A stretch of 64,000 nt of DNA from Pseudomonas sp. (lineage in GTDB: Bacteria; Pseudomonadota; Gammaproteobacteria; Pseudomonadales; Pseudomonadaceae), in assembly GCA_030699825.1 (NCBI GenBank), contig JAUYKV010000032.1, forward strand, positions 30,231 to 94,230, given 5' to 3'. Numbering within the stretch: the stretch's first letter is position 1; the number at the start of each line of letters is the position of its first letter. Under the pieces are notes generated by a model. It was not told the DNA's origin and made no database searches. It worked only from the letters and a program-made list of their open reading frames with translations. This document shows positions 8,447 through 17,367 of this stretch, piece after piece. A program made the translations under genes and the position numbers.

Positions 8447-9685
8447 ATGACCGATTCGGCCCAGCACATCGTCCCTCGCGTCGCCATCATCGGCGGCGGC
8501 CCGGCCGGGCTGATGGCGGCCGAGGTGCTGGCGCTGGCCGGGGTCCGGGTCGAGCTGTATGACGCCATGCCCTCGGTTGGGCGCAAGTTCCTGCTGGCCG
8601 GGGTGGGCGGGATGAACATCACCCATTCCGAGGCCAAGCCGGCGTTCCTCGCGCGCTACGGCGAACGCCGCGAGGAGATCGCCCGACTGCTCGCCGAGTT
8701 CGATGCCGATGCCTTGCGCGCCTGGATTCACGGTTTGGGCATCGACACCTTCGTCGGCACCTCCGGGCGGGTCTTCCCCGCCGACATGAAGGCCGCGCCG
8801 CTGCTGCGCGCCTGGCTCAAGCGCCTGCGCGAGCTGGGCGTCACTATCCACACCCGCCAGCGCTGGCTGGGCTGGACGGCCGACGGCGCCCTGCGCCTCG
8901 CCACGCCCGCCGGCGAAACCGTAGTGCAGGCCGATGCGACCCTGCTGGCGCTGGGCGGCGGCAGTTGGCCGCGGCTCGGTTCCGACGGCGCCTGGGTGGC
9001 GCTGCTGCAGGCTCGCGGGGTCGAGATCGCGCCGCTGCAGGCGAGCAACTGCGGCTTCGAAGTAACGGGCTGGAGTGGGTTGCTGCGCGACAAGTTCGCC
9101 GGCGCGCCGCTGAAGAACGTCAGCCTGCGCCTGGACGACGAAACGCCGCGCCAGGGCGAGTTCGTCCTCACCGCGGGCGGCGTCGAAGGCAGCCTGATCT
9201 ACGCGCTGTCGGCGCCCATCCGCGAGCGGATCAACCGCCAGGGCACGGCCACTGTCCATCTCGACCTGTTGCCGCAAAGCCCGCTGGCCAAGCTGCAAAG
9301 CGCACTGGCCAAGCCGCGCGGCTCGCACTCGCTGGCCAAGCACCTGCACCGCCAGGTAGGCATCGACGGGGTCAAGGCCGCGCTGCTGCGCGAACTGGCA
9401 ACCACCGATTGCTTCGCCGACCCCGCCCGCCTGGCCGCCGCGCTCAAGGCGTTGCCGCTGACCCTGACCAAACCGCGGCCGCTGGACGAGGCGATCAGTA
9501 CGGCCGGCGGCGTGCCCTTCGAAGCTCTGGATACACGGCTGATGTTCAGGCAACTGCCCGGGCTGTTCTGCGCCGGCGAGATGCTCGATTGGGAAGCGCC
9601 GACCGGCGGCTACCTGCTCACCGCCTGCTTCGCCAGCGGCCGGACGGCCGGGCTGGGCATGCTGGAGTGGTTATACACACCGTAG
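8447..9685 (+). CDS. TIGR03862/BaiN-type NAD(P)/FAD-dependent oxidoreductase (flavoprotein)
   Basis: VAIIGGGPAGLMAAEVLA Rossmann start; GLFCAGEMLDWEAPTGGYLLTACFASGRTAG C-terminus. Confidence 0.85.
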   Translation: MTDSAQHIVPRVAIIGGGPAGLMAAEVLALAGVRVELYDAMPSVGRKFLLAGVGGMNITHSEAKPAFLARYGERREEIARLLAEFDADALRAWIHGLGIDTFVGTSGRVFPADMKAAPLLRAWLKRLRELGVTIHTRQRWLGWTADGALRLATPAGETVVQADATLLALGGGSWPRLGSDGAWVALLQARGVEIAPLQASNCGFEVTGWSGLLRDKFAGAPLKNVSLRLDDETPRQGEFVLTAGGVEGSLIYALSAPIRERINRQGTATVHLDLLPQSPLAKLQSALAKPRGSHSLAKHLHRQVGIDGVKAALLRELATTDCFADPARLAAALKALPLTLTKPRPLDEAISTAGGVPFEALDTRLMFRQLPGLFCAGEMLDWEAPTGGYLLTACFASGRTAGLGMLEWLYTP

Positions 9686-9849
9686 GATGCGGTTGAGCGC
9701 AGCGATACCCATCGCTGCGCCGCCTGGCCCAATAACTAATCATCGCGCGCGGCCGGCCACAACGCGGAATGGCTGGGGGCGCAATGGTGGGTTACGCGGT
9801 GCAGACAACCGGCTCGGCTCGAGTGCAACGTGCCGCTAACCCACCCTAC
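9682..9849. repeat. GTAGGATG...CACCCTAC dispersed repeat; left end contains the stop codon of the preceding CDS
   Basis: Starts GTAGGATGCGGTTGAGCGCAGCGATACCCATC, ends GCTAACCCACCCTAC. Confidence 0.7.
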
Positions 9850-9862
9850 GGGGCGGGGCGAT

Positions 9863-11224
9863 CTACGCTTTTCTGCCGCCCTTGGCCGGTTTGCCGCCGA
9901 AGCTCGGCACCTTGCGCACGGCCTTGACCGCGGGGGCGGCGGGTTCGTCGCTTTCCAGCCAGCGGCCGAGGCTGCCACTTTTGCCGCCGCCGACCACTTT
10001 CGGCTTCTTGGCTTTCTTCGGCTTCTTCACCACCTGGCCGCCGGCCAGGGTTTGCGGCACGCGGTGGTCGGGGATGAAGTCCGGCTCGTCGATGCGTTGC
10101 AGCACCTGCTGGGTCAGGGTTTCGATGGCCGACAGCAGTTGCACCTCGTCGGCACACACCAGCGACACCGCCTGCCCCGTGGCGCCAGCACGGCCGGTGC
10201 GGCCGATGCGGTGCACGTAGTCTTCGGCGACGATCGGCAGGTCGAAGTTGACCACCAGCGGCATGTCGTCGATGTCCAGGCCGCGGGCCGCCACGTCGGT
10301 GGCCACCAGTACCTTGATCTCGCCATCCTTGAACCGTTGCAAAGCGCGCAGGCGGGTGGCCTGGGGCTTGTCGCCGTGGATCGCATCGGCGCTGATGCCG
10401 TGGCGCTGCAGCTCGCCTTCCAGCTCGTCGACGCCTTTGCGGGTCTTGACGAACACCAGGGCCTGGCTCCAGCGCTTGGTTTTGTACAGATGCAGGAACA
10501 GTTCGCTCTTGCGCTTCTTGTCCACCGGGATCAGCCACTGCTTGACCGACTTGGCCGCGGCGTTGCGCGGGCTGACCGAGATGCTCAGCGGGTCGTGCAG
10601 CATCTCGCCCGCCATGGTGCGGATGGCTTCGGAGAAGGTCGCGGAAAACAGCAGGGTCTGGCGCTTTTTCGGCAGCGCGGCGAACACATCCTGCAGCTCG
10701 CGGGCGAAGCCCAGGTCGAGCATGCGGTCGGCTTCATCGAGCACCAGCACCTGCAGCTGGTTGAACTTGACCGCGTTCTGCCGGTACAGGTCGAGCAAGC
10801 GCCCAGGGGTGGCGACCAGCACGTCGAGGCCCTTGCGCAGCTTCATCATCTGCGGGTTGATGCTGACCCCGCCATACACCGCGTAACTGCTCAGCGGCAG
10901 GTTCTGGCCATAGGTGAGAAAGCTCTGCTGCACCTGCTCGGCCAGCTCGCGGGTCGGCACCAGCACCAGGGCGCGCACCGAGTTGCTGGCCACCACCGGG
11001 CCTTCCATCATCAAGCGCTGCAACAGCGGCAAGGCAAAGCCGGCGGTCTTGCCGGTGCCGGTCTGCGCCGCGGCCATCAGGTCGAGGCCCTTGAGGATCG
11101 GCGGGATGGCCTGGGCCTGCACAGGAGTCGGGGTGGCATAGCCGAGGCCATCGAGAGTGCGTAGCAGGGGATCGATCAGGCCGAGGGAAGCGAAGGTCAT
11201 GAGGGTAACCGGAACGTGGGACAC
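9863..11224 (-). CDS. rhlE: DEAD-box ATP-dependent RNA helicase (RhlE-like)
   Basis: AAQTGTGKTAGFALPLLQ, VLDEADRMLDLGF, SATFSEAI, HRIGRTGRAG motifs; Lys-rich tail. Confidence 0.85.
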   Translation of the reverse strand: MSHVPVTLMTFASLGLIDPLLRTLDGLGYATPTPVQAQAIPPILKGLDLMAAAQTGTGKTAGFALPLLQRLMMEGPVVASNSVRALVLVPTRELAEQVQQSFLTYGQNLPLSSYAVYGGVSINPQMMKLRKGLDVLVATPGRLLDLYRQNAVKFNQLQVLVLDEADRMLDLGFARELQDVFAALPKKRQTLLFSATFSEAIRTMAGEMLHDPLSISVSPRNAAAKSVKQWLIPVDKKRKSELFLHLYKTKRWSQALVFVKTRKGVDELEGELQRHGISADAIHGDKPQATRLRALQRFKDGEIKVLVATDVAARGLDIDDMPLVVNFDLPIVAEDYVHRIGRTGRAGATGQAVSLVCADEVQLLSAIETLTQQVLQRIDEPDFIPDHRVPQTLAGGQVVKKPKKAKKPKVVGGGKSGSLGRWLESDEPAAPAVKAVRKVPSFGGKPAKGGRKA

Positions 11225-11364
11225 GAAAGTGCGAATGCGCGCAGTTTACCCTGCCCGGGGCCGGTGATCGCGTTTCTGTTGTGCGGGGACGCGATTGGCT
11301 TATCGCCCGGGGGACAGGTAGGGTGATCGTCTATTATTCATGACTGAACGGACATCGACGGACC

Positions 11365-11973
11365 ATGCAGATGACATCGAGATACGGATTCGGCGGGCGC
11401 GTGGCGACCTTGCTGGTCATGGCGGCGCTGCTCAGCGGCTGCGGCGTCAACAACATTCCCACCTACGACGAACAGGTCAAGGCCGCCTGGTCCCAGGTGG
11501 AGAACCAGTACCAGCGGCGCGCCGACCTGGTCCCCAATCTGGTGGAAACCGTCAAGGGCTTCGCCAAGCAGGAGCAAGAGACCCTGGTGGCGGTGATCGA
11601 GGCGCGGGCCAAGGCGACCTCCATCCAGGTCGATGCCAGCACCCTGGACAATCCGGAAAAAATGCGCCAGTTCCAGCAGGCCCAGACACAGCTGACTGGA
11701 GCATTGAGCCGCTTGATGGCGGTTTCCGAGCGTTACCCTGACCTGAAATCCAATCAGAACTTCCTCGCGTTGCAGTCCCAGCTGGAAGGCACGGAAAACC
11801 GCATCGCCGTGGCCCGGCGCGACTTCATCACCTCGGTCGAGCGCTACAACACCGAGATCCGCACCTTTCCCGGGCGCATCTGGCATAGCCTGATGTACAG
11901 CGACATGCCGCTGCGCGAGAACTTCGAGGCAACCACACCGGACGCGGAAAAAGCGCCGGAAGTGAAATTCTGA
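11365..11973 (+). CDS. LemA family protein
   Basis: Lipoprotein signal (LLSGCG) then NNIPTYDEQVKAAWSQVENQYQRRADLVPNLVETVKG. Confidence 0.93.
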   Translation: MQMTSRYGFGGRVATLLVMAALLSGCGVNNIPTYDEQVKAAWSQVENQYQRRADLVPNLVETVKGFAKQEQETLVAVIEARAKATSIQVDASTLDNPEKMRQFQQAQTQLTGALSRLMAVSERYPDLKSNQNFLALQSQLEGTENRIAVARRDFITSVERYNTEIRTFPGRIWHSLMYSDMPLRENFEATTPDAEKAPEVKF

Positions 11974-12698
11974 TGGCAGTCACGCTGCGTCTGCCACTGC
12001 TCCTGCTGCTGTGCGCCTGGGCCTGGGTGGCCCAGGCACAACCCGAGTTCCCGCCGCTCAGCGGGCGGGTGGTCGATCAGGCCGAGCTGCTCGATGCGCC
12101 AACCGAAGCCCGCCTGAGCCAACTGCTGGCCGCGCACAAGCAGGCCAGCAGCGAGCAACTGGTGGTGGTCACCGTGGCGAACCTGCAAGGCGTTGCCATC
12201 GAGGACTTCGGCTACCAGTTGGGCCGCCACTGGGGCATCGGCCAGAAGGGCGAGGACAACGGCGCCCTGCTGCTGGTCGCCCGCGACGAACGCAAGCTGC
12301 GCATCGAGGTCGGTTACGGCCTCGAGGGTCGCCTGACCGATGCGCAATCCTCGGTAATCATCAACCAGATCATCACCCCGGCCTTCAAGGCCGGCGATTA
12401 CGCCAAAGGCATTAGCGACGGCGTGGCGGCGATCCTCCAGGTGCTCGGCGGCGAGCCACTGGCCGCCAGCAGCGCGCCTGAGGAAAAAAAGGCCAAGGCG
12501 ATCCCCTTCTTCGTCTTGCTGCTGCTCGTCATCGGCATGCTCGGCGGCGGACGCGGTGGCCGTCGTGGCCTGCTGCTCGGCGGGCTGTTGGCTGCCGGCA
12601 TGGGCCGTGGCGGCTCGGGCGGCGGCTTCGGCGGCGGGGGCGGATTTGGCGGGGGCGGCGGTGGTTTCGGTGGCGGTGGTGCTTCCGGCGGCTGGTAA
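11973..12698 (+). CDS. TPM domain-containing membrane protein with Gly-rich tail
   Basis: PPLSGRVVDQAELLDAPTEARLSQLL... GGGFGGGGGFGGGG C-terminus. Confidence 0.92.
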   Translation: MAVTLRLPLLLLLCAWAWVAQAQPEFPPLSGRVVDQAELLDAPTEARLSQLLAAHKQASSEQLVVVTVANLQGVAIEDFGYQLGRHWGIGQKGEDNGALLLVARDERKLRIEVGYGLEGRLTDAQSSVIINQIITPAFKAGDYAKGISDGVAAILQVLGGEPLAASSAPEEKKAKAIPFFVLLLLVIGMLGGGRGGRRGLLLGGLLAAGMGRGGSGGGFGGGGGFGGGGGGFGGGGASGGW

Positions 12699-12724
12699 TT
12701 CAATTCAACGAGTAGACAGACCCC

Positions 12725-13342
12725 ATGGCTTTACTGAATGAAAGCGAACAGCGCCAGGTCGCCGAGGCGATCAACGCGGTCGAGCGCGAGACCGATGCCG
12801 AACTGGTCACAGTGCTGGCGGCCCAGGCGGACGACTACACCTATATCCCGCTGCTGTGGGCCAGCCTGGTGGCGCTGCTGCTGCCTGGCACACTGAATTA
12901 CTTTTTCGCCTGGCTGAGCGCCCAGGAACTGCTGCTGGTGCAGTGGCTGACCTTCGCCGGCGTGAGCCTGCTGTTGCGCATTCCCGCGCTGACCACCCGC
13001 CTGATCCCCCGCGCAGTGCGCCACTGGCGTGCCTCCAACCTGGCGCGGCGGCAGTTTCTCGAGCACAACCTGCATCACACCACAGGCGCGACCGGCATGC
13101 TGATCTTCGTCTCGGAGGCCGAACACTATGTGGAAATCCTGGTCGATCGCGGCATTTCCAACCGGCTGCCCGACGCGACCTGGCAGGCCATAGTCGCGGA
13201 CTTCACCCAGCGGGTGAAACAGGGCCAGACCCTGGAGGGCTTTCTCGGTTGCATTCAGGCCTGCGGCGAGCAGCTCAAGCAGCATGTGCCGGCCACCGAC
13301 GAACGCAATGAATTGCCCAACCGCCTGGTAATCCTGCCATGA
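12725..13342 (+). CDS. TPM domain-containing protein
   Basis: VAEAINAVERETDAELVTVLA and VEILVDRGISNRLPDATWQAIV; follows LemA-TPM. Confidence 0.85.
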   Translation: MALLNESEQRQVAEAINAVERETDAELVTVLAAQADDYTYIPLLWASLVALLLPGTLNYFFAWLSAQELLLVQWLTFAGVSLLLRIPALTTRLIPRAVRHWRASNLARRQFLEHNLHHTTGATGMLIFVSEAEHYVEILVDRGISNRLPDATWQAIVADFTQRVKQGQTLEGFLGCIQACGEQLKQHVPATDERNELPNRLVILP

Positions 13343-13369
13343 GGGGTTGATCGCAGCAGCCTGGAAGTC

Positions 13370-13440
13370 GTAGCCCGGATAAGCGCAGCGCCATCCGGGG
13401 AGTCGCAATCCCGGATGGCGCCAAGGCTTATCCGGGCTAC
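13370..13440. repeat. REP-like repeat GTAGCCCGGATAAGC...GCTTATCCGGGCTAC
   Basis: Inverted terminal repeat read directly. Confidence 0.8.
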
Positions 13441-13460
13441 AGGAATATGCAGTCAGCCGG

Positions 13461-14093
13461 CTAGATGCCGCGCAGCCGCTGCAGCGTCTGGGCCATCTTG
13501 GCCGCCGGCACCTTCTGCAGGCTGCACAGCAATTGGTGGGAAACCTCGGCAATGCCATGGCGCTCGCGCAACAGCGCGGCCATGAAGCAGGTCAGGTTGG
13601 CCGCCATTTCCGCATCGGCCAGTGCACGGTGCGCCTGGCCGGTGTCCGGCAGTTGTGCCCAGCGGTTGAGGGTGCCGAGCTTGTGGTTCGGCGCCATCGG
13701 CAACAGGCGTCGCGCCAGCAGCAACGAGCAGGCGAACGGCTGCACCCGCTTGCGCCGAATCAGCGCCAGTTCGGCATCCCAGAACTTCTGGTCGAAGGAG
13801 GCGTTGTGCGCCAGCAAGGGGATGTCGCCGACGAAATCCGCCACCTCGTTCATCACCTGCGCCGCCGGCGGGGCGTTGCGCAGCATGCTGTTGCTGATGC
13901 CCGTGAGCTGCTCGATAAAGGGCGGCACCCAGGCGCCGCTGTTCATCAGGCTCTGGTAACGCGCCACTATCTGCCCGCTTTCGACGATGACCACGCCGAT
14001 CTCGGTGGCGCGCGCCTGCTGCGCCGGCGACATGCCAGTGGTTTCAAAATCGAGGACGGCTATCGGAGCTTCGAGCATTGATCGGTTTCTCAA
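13461..14093 (-). CDS. DnaQ-like 3'-5' exonuclease
   Basis: IAVLDFETTGMSPAQQARATEIGVV, LLAHNASFDQKF, HRALADAEM exonuclease motifs. Confidence 0.85.
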   Translation of the reverse strand: MRNRSMLEAPIAVLDFETTGMSPAQQARATEIGVVIVESGQIVARYQSLMNSGAWVPPFIEQLTGISNSMLRNAPPAAQVMNEVADFVGDIPLLAHNASFDQKFWDAELALIRRKRVQPFACSLLLARRLLPMAPNHKLGTLNRWAQLPDTGQAHRALADAEMAANLTCFMAALLRERHGIAEVSHQLLCSLQKVPAAKMAQTLQRLRGI

Positions 14094-14126
14094 CGACTGA
14101 TTTCTTAACGGCTAACGTCTCAACGA

Positions 14127-14606
14127 CTAGCTGCGCAACAACAGCGCGCCTTCGATCGGCACATAGCGACTGGCCGCCCGCACCAGCGATTGCGCGGTCA
14201 GCCCCGGCACGCCGTAGGCCACGGCCTCGACCCCGTAGCTGCTGCGGATCTTCTCCAGCAACAGATCGAAATCGCCATCGCCGGAGGCCAGCACCACCTC
14301 GTCAACCCGCGGCGCGGTGTCCATGATGTCGATGGTGATACCCACGTCCCAGTCGCCCTTGGCCGAGCCGTCGCTGCGCTGGATATAGGGCTTGAGCTTC
14401 ACGGTAAAACCGAGGTTGCGCAGGATCTGCTGGAACTGCTGCTGCTTGGCGTCGCCACGGTCGATGGCGTAGGCATAGGCCTCGACGATCTGCCCATGCT
14501 GGCTGACGTCGGCCCAGAGCGCGGCGTAATTGAAATGGCAACCATAGGCCTGGCGCACGGTGTAATAGAGGTTCTGTACATCGGCGAATACGGCGATTTT
14601 CTTCAC
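14127..14606 (-). CDS. NYN domain-containing protein (PIN-like)
   Basis: VKKIAVFADVQNLYYTVRQAYG...VLASGDGDFDLLLEKI; start set at GTG 14606 with upstream AAGAGGA, not at 14876. Confidence 0.8.
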   Translation of the reverse strand: MKKIAVFADVQNLYYTVRQAYGCHFNYAALWADVSQHGQIVEAYAYAIDRGDAKQQQFQQILRNLGFTVKLKPYIQRSDGSAKGDWDVGITIDIMDTAPRVDEVVLASGDGDFDLLLEKIRSSYGVEAVAYGVPGLTAQSLVRAASRYVPIEGALLLRS

Positions 14607-14719
14607 CGGAAATCCTCTTGGGGTAACAAACGCCGGCCAGTATGCCAGATACGCTGGGCACGCTCGCCCGCCGGCGCAACCCCTGCGCGCTGAATTTGGA
14701 GCGCATGGCCGCGATCGGC

Positions 14720-14923
14720 TAGCAGGCCGTTGAAAACGTAGGCGAGGCAGGCGAAACAAGGCAAAAATGGCCGACACGTAGCGTAGCGCAGTAACAGCCG
14801 CAGGCTGGCCCCGAAGGGGTGAGCGTAGCGAATCAAAAGCGGAGTTTACTGGTGTAAATGAGCATTTTGAGGCCATTTTTAACGCCGTATCGACAACGTA
14901 GGTAGTTTTTCAACAGCCTGCTA
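14720..14923. repeat. palindromic element, covarying family, copy 1
   Basis: TAGCAGGCCGTTGAAAAC ... GTTTTTCAACAGCCTGCTA; inner GGCAAAAATGGCC/GGCCATTTTTAACGCC; core GGAG-TTTAC-TGGT-GTAAA-TGAGC. Confidence 0.85.
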
Positions 14924-14960
14924 GAGTGGCGACCTGCTTACTCAACCGCGACCCCTGCCC

Positions 14961-15623
14961 ATGAATGCCTTTCACGTCCTGCGCGATGCCTGGTTTTTCT
15001 TCAGCCACAACCTGGCGGCGATCGCCCGCCTGTGCTTGCCGCTGGTGGTACTCGAAGCGGTGATGCAGCAGGTCGTCAGCGCTCAGGTCGGGGGCGAAGC
15101 GGCGGCCGCTTACGGCATTCTGGTGGGCCTGCTGTTCTATCCGCTGTACACCGCGGCGCTGATCCTGTTCCTCGATGCGCGCAGCCGGGGCGAGGCGCCG
15201 GCCAACCGCGAGCTGCTCGCCGCCAGCCTGCGCCTGTGGCCGGGCTTTGCCCTGCTGGCGGGCCTGAGTACCCTGGCGATCATGCTCGGCGCCTCGCTGT
15301 TCGTGCTGCCGGGCCTGTGGCTCATGATCAAGCTGGCATTCGCCGAGTACCTGCTGGTGCTGCGTGGACTGAGCCCGATAAAGGCGCTGCATGAGAGTTT
15401 CGAGCTGACCAGCGGCTATTTCTGGCAGATTCTGACCTGTGTGCTGTGCGTCATGCTGCCCCTGTGGCTGCTGTCCTGGGCCAGCCAACCGGCCGAGGGC
15501 GCGCAAGCGGACGTGCTGCTCAGCCTGCTGCTCGACAGCGCCAACGGCTTTCTCCAGCTGTTCGCCACTGTGGTGCTGTTTCGCCTGTTCATGCTGCGCG
15601 CTACGCTGCCGACAGAGGAATAG
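14961..15623 (+). CDS. YciC family (UPF0259-like) membrane protein
   Basis: MNAFHVLRDAWFFFSHNLAAIARLCLPLVVLEAV; multi-TM. Confidence 0.75.
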   Translation: MNAFHVLRDAWFFFSHNLAAIARLCLPLVVLEAVMQQVVSAQVGGEAAAAYGILVGLLFYPLYTAALILFLDARSRGEAPANRELLAASLRLWPGFALLAGLSTLAIMLGASLFVLPGLWLMIKLAFAEYLLVLRGLSPIKALHESFELTSGYFWQILTCVLCVMLPLWLLSWASQPAEGAQADVLLSLLLDSANGFLQLFATVVLFRLFMLRATLPTEE

Positions 15624-15647
15624 CCGCCCTACGGACACGCCACAGAG

Positions 15648-15740
15648 TCTGGAACAATCCACGATCTGTAGGATGTCACTCGCCGAAGGCAGTGCACCAT
15701 TGGCCACTCGGCGCGGCACAAAGCTGGCGGGTTGTCGCTG
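15648..15740. repeat. dispersed repeat, inverted relative of 8203-8330
   Basis: Reverse complement shares CCGCCAGCTTTGTGCCGCGCC and TGGTGCACTGCCTTCGGCGAGTGACA.CCTACAGA.CGTGGATTG. Confidence 0.7.
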
Positions 15741-15798
15741 CGCTCCGAGCGGACGGCGCCCCGACTGCCCTACGCAACGTCGCCGCCTGAACCGCCTT

Positions 15799-16644
15799 TC
15801 AAGCGCGGCGTGTGCGTTGCGGCTTCATACCGGACAGGCGCGGCAGCAGCACCCGCTCGAACAGACGGGGGAAGAAGCGTGCCAGAATGCGCGCGCGCCA
15901 GTCGACGTTGGACAGGATCAACAAACGCTTGCGCTTGAGCGCCGCCAGGTAGATGGCTTCGGCAACATCCTGCGGCGAGGCGACCTTGCCCATCGCCAGC
16001 GGCGGCTGCGGGGCCACCGAGCCGTCGCCGACCAGGGCGTTCTTGCGCAGGTCGGTGGCGGTAAAGCCGGGGCAGACCAGCATCACGCCGACCCCGCTGT
16101 CCTTCAGTTCGTAGCGCAGGGTCTCGAACAGGCCGTGCAGGGCATGCTTGCTGGCGTTGTAGGCGCTGCGGTAAAGCAACGGGGAGAAACCGGACAACGA
16201 GCTGAGCACGATAATCTGTCCACCGCGGGCCAGCAGGCTGGGTAGCGCCGCCTTGGTGCAATGCAAGGCGCCGAAGTAGTTGACCGCCATGACCCGCTGG
16301 AACACCGCCAGCTCGGTTTCGGCGAAGCTGCTGCGGTGGGTGATACCGGCATTGTTGACCAGCACGTCGATCCCGCCGAAACGCTCGACGGCCAGGGCGA
16401 CGGCGCGCTCTACCGCCTCGGCGTCGGCGACGTCGCAGACCAGCCCCAACGCCTCGGCGTTGTGATGATCGGCCAGGTGTTGCACCAGGCTGTCCAGCGC
16501 CTGCTGCTGCAAATCCAGAATCACCAGGCGCGCGCCAGCCTGAGCCAGGCGCACGGCCAGGGCGCGGCCGATACCGGCGCAGCCACCGGTGATCAACACC
16601 ACCTTGCGATCGAATACTTTACTGGCGAAGACCTTGCGATACAT
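15799..16644 (-). CDS. short-chain dehydrogenase/reductase
   Basis: VVLITGGCAGIGRALAVRLAQ, NNAG, YNASKHALHG; start set at ATG 16644. Confidence 0.88.
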   Translation of the reverse strand: MYRKVFASKVFDRKVVLITGGCAGIGRALAVRLAQAGARLVILDLQQQALDSLVQHLADHHNAEALGLVCDVADAEAVERAVALAVERFGGIDVLVNNAGITHRSSFAETELAVFQRVMAVNYFGALHCTKAALPSLLARGGQIIVLSSLSGFSPLLYRSAYNASKHALHGLFETLRYELKDSGVGVMLVCPGFTATDLRKNALVGDGSVAPQPPLAMGKVASPQDVAEAIYLAALKRKRLLILSNVDWRARILARFFPRLFERVLLPRLSGMKPQRTRRA

Positions 16645-16672
16645 GGTTTGCCCCCCGGCTGTGCTGTTGGTA

Positions 16673-16912
16673 CTACAGCTTGTTATGGCTGCCGTCGCAA
16701 CAGGGCGGCGCCTGGGTATGCTTGCAACCGCAAAAATACAGGGTATCGCTCTGTTCGGCATGAAATTTCAGCGGCGTGATACCAGTCCCCTTATGGCTGC
16801 CATCGCAAAACGGCTGGCTGGTGCTGCGCCCGCAACGGCACCAGAAATAGTCTTTTCCAGCCTGCACCTCGATCGCAAAAGGGCCTCGTTGGGCAATCAG
16901 CGGTTCGCTCAT
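16673..16912 (-). CDS. CDGSH iron-sulfur domain-containing protein
   Basis: WCRCGRSTSQPFCDGSHKG and FCGCKHTQAPPCCDGSH motifs. Confidence 0.92.
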   Translation of the reverse strand: MSEPLIAQRGPFAIEVQAGKDYFWCRCGRSTSQPFCDGSHKGTGITPLKFHAEQSDTLYFCGCKHTQAPPCCDGSHNKL

Positions 16913-17035
16913 GCTAGCTCCTCACTTCACTCGATGAATCGACCTCGACGGCGTCGGCAGTGCCATACCCGTGGAAACTTTTACCCTCGGGAGACTTGTT
17001 CAGCATAGACCAGGCCCCTGCGGCAAATCCCGACG

Positions 17036-17265
17036 CACCACCAGCCACAGCGCCGCAGCGCCGACTTCCTGCTGGACGACCAGCGCGCGGTGGCGCGATG
17101 CCGACGGCGCCTGGGCATGAGCGAGCGACCCTGTGTACAGTTGCAACGCGTGCCCTTGAAGCTGATCGTCTCGCGCCACGCCCCCACGCCGAAGCCCTGC
17201 GCGATGCGCTGGACCGCACCTACCCGGCACTGCAGGCCACCGACGAAGACCTGCGCCTGCCCTGA
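17036..17265 (+). pseudogene. degraded gene 3' fragment, possibly substrate-binding protein-like
   Basis: DFLLDDQRAVARCRRRLGMSERPCVQLQRVPLKLIVSR then -1/+1 shift to PHAEALRDALDRTYPALQATDEDLRLP*; coherent only across two frames. Confidence 0.4.
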
Positions 17266-17367
17266 GACCCTAGTGTCGCGACGCGAATCATCTGTCGCTT
17301 TCCGTGGAAGGGGCTTCAGCCGCGAAGCTCTTGCTGTGCCCGCGCCGCCGCCGAGGCGACGCCAGAC

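Noticed and set aside
9830-11164. 444-aa plus-strand ORF
   Set aside because: Antisense of rhlE; repetitive His/Gln/Ala shadow composition.
12590-12698. GGC/GGT-rich tandem repeat as an independent repeat element
   Set aside because: It is the coding Gly-rich tail typical of TPM proteins.
14607-14876. N-terminal extension of the NYN ORF
   Set aside because: Consists of repeat-element translation; NYN domain begins at GTG 14606 with RBS.
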